Positions 34,638 through 44,800 of a DNA stretch of 64,000 bases are shown here, in pieces. The notes below the pieces were generated by a model. The model was not told the origin of the DNA, did not search any database, and saw nothing but the letters and a program-made list of their open reading frames with translations. Position numbers and translations under genes: made by a program. The stretch comes from CAYTLW01 sp964438735 (GTDB lineage: Bacteria; Myxococcota_A; UBA9042): contig CAYTLW010000004.1 of the NCBI GenBank assembly GCA_964438735.1, positions 72,196 through 136,195 on the forward strand, in the 5' to 3' direction. Each line of letters starts with the position of its first letter. The stretch's first letter is position 1.

Positions 34638-36602
34638 ATGCGACCTGCGACCAAGACCGCCTGGGGCACGCTGGCGGCGCTGAGCATGCTGGCCCTGGCC
34701 TGGCCGGCCACCGCCGACGCCGACATGGGTACCCGACTGCGCCTGCAAGGCCGCCTGCTCAGCAAGGCGGGCACGCCGGTGCCGGACGGCGCCTACGGCA
34801 TGACCGTGCGCTTCTACGCCAACGAAAAGGACGCCCAGGACAAGGCGTTGCTCACCTACGTCGACGCCGGCGTGCTGGTGGCTGGCGGCGCCTTTTCGCT
34901 GACCATGGACGACAAGGGCAAGCTGGACGCCAAACCCTTCCTGGCCGGCAGCGCGGCCTGGGCCGGCATCCAGATCGGCGTCGATCCCGAGCTCTCGCGC
35001 ACGCCGCTGCATCAGGTGCCCTATGCCCTGCGCAGTCAGCACGCCCTGGACCTGGCCTGCAGCGGTTGCGTCGGCGTCGGCGACGTGGACAAGGCCGTGC
35101 TGGCGCCCTACGCCCTGGTCGACAAGCTGGCCAAGGTGGCCACCAGCGGCGCGTATGCAGACCTGTCCGGCAAACCCACTCACGTACAGCTCAAGACCTG
35201 TCCCGCCGGCCAGGTGCTCATCGGCTACAAGGTGGACGGCTCGCCGGTCTGCACACCGGACAAGGACACCACCTACACCAGCAAGCAGTTCGCCAAGAGC
35301 AAGCAGGCTTGCAAGGCGGGCGACGTGGTCACCGGCTTTGGCGCCGACGGCCAGGTGCTCTGCGCCAAGGACACCAACAGCACCTACGGCGGCAAGAACT
35401 TCGCCCTGTCGAGCCAGGACTGCGGCGGCGGCAAGCAGGTGCGCGGCGTGGACGGCAACGGCAAGGTCATCTGCGTCGCCGACAAGGACACCAACAGCAC
35501 TTACAACGGCAAGAACTTCGCCTTGAGCAACAAGCTCTGCGGCTCGGGCTTCGTCTCGCGCGGAGTCGACGCCAATGGCAACCAGGTCTGCATCAAAGAC
35601 AAGGACACCAACAGCACCTACAGCGGCAAGAACTTCGCCCTGAGCAACAAGCTCTGCGGTTCGGGCCACGTCTCGCGGGGCGTCGATGCCAACGGCAACA
35701 CGGTGTGCGTCAAGGACAAGGACACCAACAGCACCTACAGCGGCAAGAACTTCGCCCTGAGCAACAAGTACTGCGGTTCGGGCCATGTCGCCCGCGGCAT
35801 CGACGCCAACGGCAACATCGTCTGCATCAAGGACAAGGACACCAACAGCACCTATAGCGGCAAGAACTTCGCCCTGGCCAACCAGAGTTGCGGCAGCGGC
35901 AAGGTCCTGCGCGCTGTGGACGGCAACGGCAAGTTCAGCTGCGTCAACATCGGCTACGAGGGCAAGATCGCCGCCGATGACTTCAGCCAGGGCGAGGTGA
36001 ACAACCTGCGCGCGGCCAAGTTGGACAACGGCAGCACACCCTGGAAGGACGGCAACCAGCACAACCACGTCTACAACGTCAACGATGGCTGGCTGCGCGA
36101 CAACGGCGACAACTCGCACGTCAAGCTCTACGGCAACAAGCACACCATGGTCTTCCGAACCGACGGCGCCAGCCAGTACAGCAACAACGGCGGCTATCCT
36201 TTCATCTGGCTCTATGGCGGCGACCACAGCGGTCATCGCAAGATGCTGCTCAACACCTCGGGCCAGATCTGGACCAGCAACTACGGCTGGTTGCACGACA
36301 AGTTCCAGGCCAAGGGCAGCTACGCCAACGCCAACAAGTCCTGCCCGAGCGGTCAGTATCAGCGCGGCGTGGCCAGCAACGGCAACCCCATCTGCTCGAC
36401 TCCGTCAGGAAAGTGGCCGTCGGGGCATTACTGCATCTTCCGCAACGGCGGCAGCTGCCCGGGTGGCTTCAGCAATGACAGCATCAACCTGGAGCTGGGC
36501 ACCCATGGCCACGACATGTGCCCGGGTGACCAGAAGGCGGGCGACAGCACGTTTGTGGGTGGTGGGTACTGTTCGGTGCGGATCCGGATGTGTTGTAAGT
36601 AG
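34638..36602 (+). CDS. secreted fibre-like protein with 39-residue tandem repeats
   Basis: 654 residues from ATG 34638 (GGGGAG upstream). Signal peptide ending A-T-A-D-A (~27). N-terminal ~150 residues resemble the head domain found in Myxococcota fibre/collar-like surface proteins (L-R-L-Q-G-R-L-L; V-P-Y-A-L-R-S). Residues ~245-440 hold five near-identical 39-residue repeats (D-T-N-S-T-Y-S-G-K-N-F-A-L-S-N-K-x-C-G-S-G) with two cysteines each, preceded by a degenerate copy. A C-terminal ~200-residue domain is rich in Asn, Gly, Tyr and cysteines and ends C-C-K. Possibly an adhesin or fibre tip; function unknown. Confidence 0.72.
   Translation: MRPATKTAWGTLAALSMLALAWPATADADMGTRLRLQGRLLSKAGTPVPDGAYGMTVRFYANEKDAQDKALLTYVDAGVLVAGGAFSLTMDDKGKLDAKPFLAGSAAWAGIQIGVDPELSRTPLHQVPYALRSQHALDLACSGCVGVGDVDKAVLAPYALVDKLAKVATSGAYADLSGKPTHVQLKTCPAGQVLIGYKVDGSPVCTPDKDTTYTSKQFAKSKQACKAGDVVTGFGADGQVLCAKDTNSTYGGKNFALSSQDCGGGKQVRGVDGNGKVICVADKDTNSTYNGKNFALSNKLCGSGFVSRGVDANGNQVCIKDKDTNSTYSGKNFALSNKLCGSGHVSRGVDANGNTVCVKDKDTNSTYSGKNFALSNKYCGSGHVARGIDANGNIVCIKDKDTNSTYSGKNFALANQSCGSGKVLRAVDGNGKFSCVNIGYEGKIAADDFSQGEVNNLRAAKLDNGSTPWKDGNQHNHVYNVNDGWLRDNGDNSHVKLYGNKHTMVFRTDGASQYSNNGGYPFIWLYGGDHSGHRKMLLNTSGQIWTSNYGWLHDKFQAKGSYANANKSCPSGQYQRGVASNGNPICSTPSGKWPSGHYCIFRNGGSCPGGFSNDSINLELGTHGHDMCPGDQKAGDSTFVGGGYCSVRIRMCCK
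35370..35954 (+). repeat. 117-bp coding tandem repeat, five copies
   Basis: Units start at 35370, 35487, 35604, 35721 and 35838, each exactly 117 bp (39 codons). The three middle copies are almost identical at DNA level, which points to recent duplication or gene conversion. Copy number could vary between strains or be mis-assembled. Confidence 0.85.
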
Positions 36603-36624
36603 GGTTGGAGAGCAGGGCTCGCGC

Positions 36625-36658
36625 GAAGCCGCAAAGCCGCAGAGCCGCAACGCAGAAG
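36625..36658. repeat. short GCCGCAAA-type repeat in the intergenic gap
   Basis: Three to four imperfect copies of AGCCGCAAA/AGCCGCAGA in the 101-bp gap between the fibre-like gene and the ATP-grasp lipoprotein gene. This looks like the short degenerate repeats scattered in many large Gram-negative genomes; no function inferred. Confidence 0.4.
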
Positions 36659-36703
36659 AGAGGGGGGCTTTCGCATGTTGGCTGGCCCACGTGTCGAATC
36701 CAT

Positions 36704-38749
36704 ATGACATCTCCGAAGCGAAACAGATCACAGGTTGTCTCGGCACGCTGGTGGCCCGTTTTGGTGCTCGCCGTCCTGGCAGCGGGGTGTGGTGCGGACG
36801 ACGGCGACGATTCGGGTACGCCGGCGCCGGTTTGTGTGTTGGCTGCGGATTTGGGCGACGCGGATGCGCCCGACTTCACCGCCAGTGTGGGTTGCCAGGG
36901 CGATTTCGACACGCTCGCCCGCTCGCCCTGCAGCGCGGCGATTCCAGGGGCGGTGTCCGCCAAGACCATCATCGACCGCATGGATGATGACGCGCTCTAC
37001 TTCCTCAACGCGGCGCGTTACCCGATCCACTGGCAGTTCGCGCGCAAGCACCTGTCGGGTAAGGGCAAGCCGATCGTCGGCTCGCAGAAGTCCTTTTCCC
37101 AGGTCGAGTACTACAGCCCGGATCGCCGCTTTCTGCTGGGCGCGGTGACGTACTACAGCGGGCCGGGCATCTGGGCCTATGAGCTGGCGCCCTATGACAC
37201 CTCGAGCGTGGAGATGCTGGTGCAGGCCCTGGATGCGGTGGCGGCGGCCAGCTTCTTCGGCGACAAGCTGGTCTTTCACCCCACCTCGCAAGCGCTGGAG
37301 GAGTTGGCGGCCAAGCTGCCGTCACGCATCAAGGTCGTCGACAACGACTCGCTCTACGCCGGCATGAGCTTCGTGCCTTTCAATCCCGGCACGGCGATCG
37401 GCCAGCTGCGCGTCTATTCCATCGCTGACCTGGAGTCGGGCAAGTCCTTTGTCACGCCGCGGGATATCGCGGTGCTGGACGCGGTGCCCAACGACATCGC
37501 CGTGGTCGCCGGCCTGATCACCGGCCAGATGCAGACGCCGCTGTCGCACGTCAACGTGCTCTCACAGAATCGCGGCACGCCGAACATGGCCTTGCTGGGC
37601 GCCTCCACCGATCCCGCCATCACCGCCCTGGATGGCCGCTGGGTCAAGTTGGTGGTCACCCCCTTCGACTACAGCCTGGTCGAGGTGCCCAAAGCCGAAG
37701 CCGACGCCTGGTGGCAGGCTCACAAGCCGGACGACTTGAAGGTGCCCGCCCTGGCCCTGGAGGTGACCGAGCTGCGCGACGCCTGGCTCATCGGTCTGGA
37801 CGAGATCCCCTCCTTCGGCGGCAAAGCGTCCAACTACGGCGAGCTCGCCCGCATCGGCCCCAAGGTGCCGGTGCCCAAGGCGTTCGCGGTGCCCATGGCC
37901 TGGTACAAGCAGTTCGAAAAGAAACACGGCTTCGACGCGCAGGTGCAGGCCTTGCTGAAGGATGACAACTTCCTCTCCGATCCGAAGGTCCGCGCCGCAG
38001 CCCTGCAGAAGCTGCGCGACGAGATGCGCGCCGCGCCCCTGGACCCGGTGTTCACCAAGCTGCTCGCCGACAAGCTGACCGCCGACTACAAGGACGTGCG
38101 CATGCGCTTCCGCTCGAGCACCAACGCCGAGGACCTGGACGGCTTCACCGGCGCCGGGCTTTACGACAGCCAGACCTACGACCCGGCCAACGACAAGAAG
38201 AATATGGTCGACGCCGTGCGCAAGGTGTGGGCCAGCTTGTGGAATCTGCGCGCCTTCGAGGAGCGCTCCTGGCGCGGCATCGACCACCTCGGCGTGGGCA
38301 TGGCGCTGCTCTGCCATCGCGGCTTCCCGGCCGAGGACAGCAACGGCGTGGCGTTGACCAACAACATCTTCAACCAGACAGAGCCCGCCTTCTACATCAA
38401 CGCCCAGCTTGGCGACGTGCCCGTGGTGCGACCGCCGGGCGGCGAGCTGCCCGACGCGCTGCTCTACTACTACGCCTACGCCAACCAGCCCGTGGTCTGG
38501 CTGGGTCACAGCTCCTTGATGCCCGAAGGCGAACACGTCCTGAGCGCCGAGCAGTTGTGGACCCTGGGCGAGGGGTTGGATGCGGTGCACAAGGCCTTCG
38601 CCAAGCACTACAGCAAGGCCGGACAGTTCTACGCCATGGACGTGGAGTGGAAGTTCAACACCGATCCAGGTGACACCACCTCGCGCCTGTGGATCAAGCA
38701 GGCGCGACCGCACGGCGGTTGGAGCGAGTCCACAGGGGCCTGCAACTGA
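36704..38749 (+). CDS. exported lipoprotein with swivelling PEP-utiliser-like and PPDK/PEP-synthase ATP-grasp domains
   Basis: 681 residues from ATG 36704. Lipobox L-A-A-G-C in a typical signal. Residues ~60-270 have no recognised domain. P-L-S-H-V-N-V-L-S-Q-N-R-G-T-P (~278-292) matches the phosphohistidine swivel domain (usual T-S-H-A-A-I-x-A-R-x-x-G-I-P). Residues ~367-681 form a PPDK N-terminal-type ATP-grasp domain: S-F-G-G-K-A-S-N-Y-G-E-L, V-R-M-R-F-R-S-S-T-N-A-E-D-L-D-G-F-T-G-A-G at ~465-485, and the closing W-K-x-x-W-I-K-Q-A-R-P segment. The swivel precedes the ATP-grasp, the reverse of PEP synthase order. ATP is not expected in the periplasm, so it may be a repurposed or ATP-free fold. 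Confidence 0.75.
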   Translation: MTSPKRNRSQVVSARWWPVLVLAVLAAGCGADDGDDSGTPAPVCVLAADLGDADAPDFTASVGCQGDFDTLARSPCSAAIPGAVSAKTIIDRMDDDALYFLNAARYPIHWQFARKHLSGKGKPIVGSQKSFSQVEYYSPDRRFLLGAVTYYSGPGIWAYELAPYDTSSVEMLVQALDAVAAASFFGDKLVFHPTSQALEELAAKLPSRIKVVDNDSLYAGMSFVPFNPGTAIGQLRVYSIADLESGKSFVTPRDIAVLDAVPNDIAVVAGLITGQMQTPLSHVNVLSQNRGTPNMALLGASTDPAITALDGRWVKLVVTPFDYSLVEVPKAEADAWWQAHKPDDLKVPALALEVTELRDAWLIGLDEIPSFGGKASNYGELARIGPKVPVPKAFAVPMAWYKQFEKKHGFDAQVQALLKDDNFLSDPKVRAAALQKLRDEMRAAPLDPVFTKLLADKLTADYKDVRMRFRSSTNAEDLDGFTGAGLYDSQTYDPANDKKNMVDAVRKVWASLWNLRAFEERSWRGIDHLGVGMALLCHRGFPAEDSNGVALTNNIFNQTEPAFYINAQLGDVPVVRPPGGELPDALLYYYAYANQPVVWLGHSSLMPEGEHVLSAEQLWTLGEGLDAVHKAFAKHYSKAGQFYAMDVEWKFNTDPGDTTSRLWIKQARPHGGWSESTGACN

Positions 38750-38888
38750 GCCAGCGCCCGAGATGCAACGCCTTTGTTGTGACACTTGAGGTTCCCCGGC
38801 GGGAGACGATACCATCACCACGTCTGTTGGGACGCCGGGCCCGCCGCTGTATGCGATGGTGAGCGATGTCCCGGGAAGGGGGGGGCGC

Positions 38889-41800
38889 ATGAACGGTCGT
38901 GGTTGGGGCGCAGCGCATTGGTTCGTTGGCACCAGGTTCGTCAGCACGTGGTGCATCGTCCTGGCAGCTGCGCTGGCAGCCGGCGGTTGCGAAGCGCCCG
39001 TGGAGACGACCGACGAACCCGCCGATACCACGACCGGCGGCGGTGAAGACGCCATCGTGGACGCCACCGTGGCCGACCAGGCCAGCACCGGCGGCTGCAA
39101 ATCCGACGACGACTGCGAGGCCGACGCGCCCGTCTGCGACACAGCGTCTGGCAAATGTGAAGGCTGCACCAAGGACGACCAATGTGACGCCGATCGCCAC
39201 TGCCTGGACGGCAAGTGCCCCGCGGATGTGTGCAAGAAGGGCGAAAAGAAGTGCGACGGCCCCGGCAAGGTCGCCCGTTGCGCCGACAATGGCGGCGCCT
39301 TCGACCCCACTCCCTGCGGCGACAAGGAGATCTGCGAGGACGGCAACTGCCTCAAGGTGGTCTGCAAAGCCGACAGCAAGAAGTGCGAGGACAACGGCGT
39401 GGCGACCTGCAACAAGCTCGGCACCGCCTGGGGCGAGGCCACCAAATGCAGCGACACCCAGACCTGCGCCGCCGGTGTCTGCCAGGATCACGACTGCAAA
39501 CCGGCCAGCACCAAGTGCGAGAACGCGTCCATCCTGACCTGCCAGGAGGACGGGCTGGGTTGGAAGACCACCGCCTGCAAAGATGGCAGCGATGGCGGCG
39601 CGGCGCAGTGGTGCGCAGACGTCGAGGGCACGCCCACGTGCCAGGATCAGACCTGCCAACCCACCCAGACGGCCTGCAAGGACGGCATCGCGGTGGTCTG
39701 CAAGGATGACGGCCTAGGCACCACCGTGGTCGAGGACTGCACCAAGAAGGATCCCGACGGCGGCCCCGGCAAGACCTGCATCTCGGGCAAGTGTGTCTCG
39801 CTCAACTGCGTGCCCAAAAGCACCAAATGCGCCGGCAAGAACCTGGTCACCTGCAAGGATGATGGCCTCGGCGTGACCACCAAGTCCTGCGGCGCCCAGA
39901 TGGGCTGCGAGGACGGCAAGTGCATGCCCATCATCTGCCTGGCCACCAGCGAATTCTGCGACGGCAAGGTGGCCAAGAAGTGCAACCTCTTCGGCACCAG
40001 CGCGACCGTGACCGACGACTGCCCCAAGGCCGACAAGACCTGCTCCAAGGGCAAGTGCGTCGAGTACGTGTGCAAGCCCGGCGCCATCAGCTGCGGCGCG
40101 GGCGGCGGCCAGGTGCAGACCTGCAACGCCGACGGGCTGTCCTACAAGGCCAAGAACTGCACTGGCGGCACCACCTGCGTCAAGGACACCTGCAAACCGG
40201 TCATCTGCACCCCCGATTCGATGTTCTGCAAGGGCGCCGAGGTCAAGAAGTGCGATGCAACTGGCACCAGCAGCGCCACCGACGCCACCTGCGCCAAGGA
40301 CAAGGTCTGCCTGCAGGGCAAGTGCGTGCCCAAGGTCTGCGACGCCGGCGAGCTCAAGTGCAACGGCCTCAAGGCGACCCAGCAGTGCAAACCCAGCGGG
40401 CTGGGCTGGACCGACAAGAGCTGCGCGGACAAGACCGCATGTGACAAGGGCCAATGCCTGCCCCAGGTCTGCAGCCCGTCGGCCCTGCAATGCGACGAGG
40501 GCAAGGCCAACAAGTGCGACGCCAAGGGCTTGAAGTGGGCGCTGGCGGGCGACTGCAAATCCAAGGGCCAGAACTGCATCGCCGGCAAGTGCGTCGACTA
40601 TGTCTGCAAGGCGGGCGCCAAGAAGTGCGACAAGGGCAAACTGGCCACCTGCGCCAAGAGCGGCATGTCCTGGAGCCAGGCGACCTGCGGCAAGGACACC
40701 ATCTGCGATGCGGGCTCCTGCGAGCCCCTGATCTGCACGCCCAAGCAGAAGAAATGCGCCAACAACAAGGCCATGGTCTGCAACGACCTGGGCACGGTCT
40801 CCAAGCTCGTATCCGACTGCACCAAGAGCAAGCAGAACTGCGTCAAGGGCGCCTGCGTCGACTTCGTCTGCAAGGCCAAGACCAGCAAATGCGAGGCTGG
40901 CGTGCGCATGATCTGCGCCGATGACGGCATGGCCTGGAACAATGCGGCCTGCGGCAAGGGCACCATCTGCGAGGCGGGCGCGTGCAAGAACGTCGTCTGC
41001 GAGGCCAAGAAGGCCTTCTGCAAGGGCCACCTGGTGCAGCAATGCAACGACCTGGGCACGGCGGCCAAAGATGGCGACGACTGCAAGGCCAAGGGCAAGG
41101 CCTGTGTCGCCGGCAAGTGCGTCGACCTGCTCTGCAAGCCGGGCGCGCTCAGCTGCAAATCCGGCAAACTGCGGACCTGCAACGCCGACGGTCTCGGCTG
41201 GACGGCCAAGGATTGCGCGGCGGGCACCGCGTGTGTGAGCGGCGTGTGCAAGACCGTCATCTGCAAAGCCGACCAGCTCGCCTGCAAGGGCAGCGTGCTG
41301 CAGACCTGCGATGCCACCGGCACCGCCATCGCCAAGACCGTCGACTGCGCCGCCGACAAGAAGAAGTGCTCGGCCGGCAAGTGCGTCGCGGCCATCTGCA
41401 AGGCCGGCACCACCACCTGCCAGAGCGGCCAGCTGGCCACCTGCGACGCCGGCGAACTGTCCTGGAACAAGCAGTCCTGCGGCGTCGGCAAGGCGTGCGA
41501 TGGCGGCAAATGCCTGGCTGTCATCTGCACGCCGAACAAGGCAACCTGCAAGGTGCGGCAGGCCTACAAGTGCAACGCCACCGGCACCGCCAATCCGCTG
41601 CTGACCGACTGCAAGAAGCTGGACAAGGCCTGCGTCAACGGCGAGTGCAAGCCGCTGCTCTGCAAGCCGGGGGCCGTCAAATGTGACGGCATCAAGCTGG
41701 CCACCTGCAATCTCGACGGGCTCACCTGGAAGAGCGCCGACTGCGCCAAGGGCAAGGCCTGCGCGGGCGCCAAGTGCGTCGCTGTGGCCTGCAAAGCCAA

Positions 41801-44800
41801 CGAGAAGTCCTGCGACGGCTTCAACGCCATGTTGTGCAACGCCAGCGGGACCAAGAACGAGCTCCAGGCCGCCTGCGACAAGCAGGGCAAGGCCTGCAAG
41901 GCTGGCAAGTGTGTGCCCCAGGTCTGCAAGCCGGGCACCAAGACCTGCCTGCAGAAAGACGCCATGGTCTGCAACGCCGACGCCCTGGGCTGGAAGGTCA
42001 CGGCCTGCGGCGGCGACACGGTGTGCGAGAACGGCGTCTGCGCCAAGAAGATCTGTACCCCCTTCAAGCCCTTCTGCGACGCCAAGGCCAACGCGATCAA
42101 GATGTGCAATCCCCTGGGCACCGATGGGGTCACCGTGACGCCGTGCAAGTCCAATGAGCTGTGCATCGGTACGCAGTGCGAGACCAAGGTCTGCGAGCCC
42201 AACAAGCAGGGCTGCAAGGACCTGGCCACCCTGACGGTCTGCAACTCGACGGGTACCAGCGCCAAGGAGTACCCCTGCGGCTCCGGCAAGGTCTGCTACA
42301 AGGGCGGCTGCCCGAACAAGCTCTGCGAGCCGTCGGCGAAGTTCTGCGAAAAGAACGTCAGCATCCAGTGCGCCGCCACCGGCCTGTCCAAGAGCACGCT
42401 GGCCGATTGCAGCAAGACCAACCAGGTCTGCGTCAAGGGCAAGTGCCTGGACAAGATCTGCAAGTCCGGCGCCCTGTCCTGCATCGACGGCCAGGTGGGC
42501 ACCTGCAACTCTGACGGCATGGGCTGGACCAAGAAGCCCTGCGATGACGGCAACGCCTGCACCTCCAACGGCTGCAAGGATGCCAAGTGTGCGTACGGCG
42601 CGCCCAAGACCTGCAACGACGGCAACGTCTGCACCACCGACAAATGCGACACCTCCAACGGCAAGTGCAGCAACAAGGCCGTCGGCGGCAACTGCGACGA
42701 TGGCAGCAAGTGCACCTTTGGCGAAACGTGCGTCAGCGGCGTCTGCAAGGAAGGCAAGTGGGGCGTGGTCAGCACCCTGGCCGGCACGGGCTCCAGCGGG
42801 GTCGCCGATGGCGCGGCGAACAAGGCCACCTTCAACGGTCCATTCGGCGTCACGGTGGGTGGCGATGGCACAGTGTACATCGCCGGCTTGAACGGTCAGC
42901 GCATCCGCCGCATCAAGGATGGCACCGTCAGCCTGTGGGCCGGCAGCTCGGCCGGTTTCGCCAACGGCAAGGGCTCGGCGGCGAAGTTCAACAATCCGTC
43001 CGGCATCGCCGTCGACGCGGAGGGCACCGGCTATGTGGCCGACCAGAACAACCACAAGATCCGCCGGATCGAGGGCGATGGCATGGTGACCGTGCACGCC
43101 GGCGGCAAGGCGGGCTTCATGGACGGCGCGCCCGAGGTGGCCCAATTCGATCATCCCGTGGGCGTCGCCGTCGACAAGGCGGGCAACGTCTACGTGGCCG
43201 ATCGGCTCAACCATCGCATCCGCAAAATCAACGCCATGGGCGTGGTCAACACCCTGGCCGGCTCGGGCAACGCGGGCAACAACGACGGCCCCGCCGCCCA
43301 GGCCCGATTCCGCTATCCCATGGGCATCGCGGTCGATGGCGCGGGCAACGTCTACGTCGGCGACGAGTACTACGCCCGGGTGCGCAAGGTCGCGCCCAAC
43401 GGCACCGTGAGCACGCTCGCCGGCGGCAGCATGGGCTACAAGGATGGCAAGGGCAGCGCAGCCCAGTTCGCCGGCCAGCTCGGCGTGGCGGTCAACCTCT
43501 ACGGCCAGGTGGCGGTCGCCGATCGCAAGAGCCAACGCATCCGCCTGATCAGCCCAGACGGTCAGGTCACCACCATCGCCGGCACGGGCTCGGCCTCTTT
43601 CTCAGACACCGTGGCCAACCAGGCCCGCTTCAACCAGCCCACCGGCGTGGCCTTCGACCACTGGGGGCGCATCGTCATCGTCGACTCCGGCAACCGGCGG
43701 ATCCGCCTGTTGACCCCGTCCAAGCTCTCCTGCGACGACGACAACGTCTGCACCAAGGATCAATGCGACGCCAAGTCCGGCAAATGCGTCTTCACGGCCC
43801 TGCAAGCGGGCACCAAGTGCAACGACGGCTCGGCCTGCACCTCCGAAGATAAATGCAGCGACAAGGCGCAATGCGTCGGCAAGGAAAAGAACTGCGGCGA
43901 CGGCAACGCCTGCACCGACGATCCCTGCGACGCCGCCAGCGGCAAGTGCAGCCACATCAACAGCACCGCCCCCTGCGACGACGGCAACGGCTGCACCGCC
44001 GGCGACACCTGCAAGGGCGGCAAGTGCGTCTCCGGCCAGCCGACGGTCTGCGATGACAAGAACTCCTGCACGTCAGACAAGTGCGACACCAAGGCTGGCA
44101 AATGTGTGTTCACCAAGGCCCAGGTGGGCGCCAAGTGCGACGACGGTGACGCCTGCACCTCCGGCGACGCCTGCGACAGCGCTCCGAAGTGCGTCGGCAA
44201 GACCCAGAAGGCATGCGATGACAGCGACCTGTGCACCAAGGACTCCTGCGATCCCAAGAGCGGCAACTGCGTGCACACCGCCATCGACCTGAAATGCGAC
44301 GACGGCAAGGCCTGCACCAAGGACGCCTGCGATCCCAAGACCGGTAAATGCGGCTTCACCAACCAGACCGATGGCGCCGCCTGTGTCGACAAGAGCAAGG
44401 TCTGCACCGAAAAGATGACCTGCAAGGGCGGCGCCTGCCAGGGCGGCGTGCCCAAGGCCTGCGATGACAAGAACCAGTGCACGGTCGACAGCTGCGATCC
44501 CAAGACCGGCAAGTGCATCCACAAGCCGGGCGGCGGCTGCGTGCCCGGGCGTCGCGTCTTCCTCAGCAGCGTCAAGTACACCGCCGACCTGGGCGGTCTC
44601 AGCGGTGCGGACGCCAAGTGCAAGGCCCTCGCCGACGCGCAGGGACTGGGCGGCAAGTGGATGGCCTGGCTGAGCGACGCCAGCACCTGGCCGGCCAAGC
44701 GCTTCAACAAGTCCAACTTCCCCTACGTACGCATCGACGGCAAGCTCATCGCCAACAACTGGAGTGACCTGGTCGACCAGACCATCGCCGCGCCCATCAA

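Noticed and set aside
34365..36296. 643-codon minus-strand open frame opposite the fibre-like gene
   Set aside because: Shadow of repeated GGC/AAC/AAG codons; Val/Ala-rich with no start signal.
39714..43535. 1273-codon minus-strand open frame opposite the giant Cys-rich gene
   Set aside because: Antisense to regular TGC/AAG/GGC codons, giving Ala/Gly/Leu/Val-rich text. No signal, motif or ribosome site.
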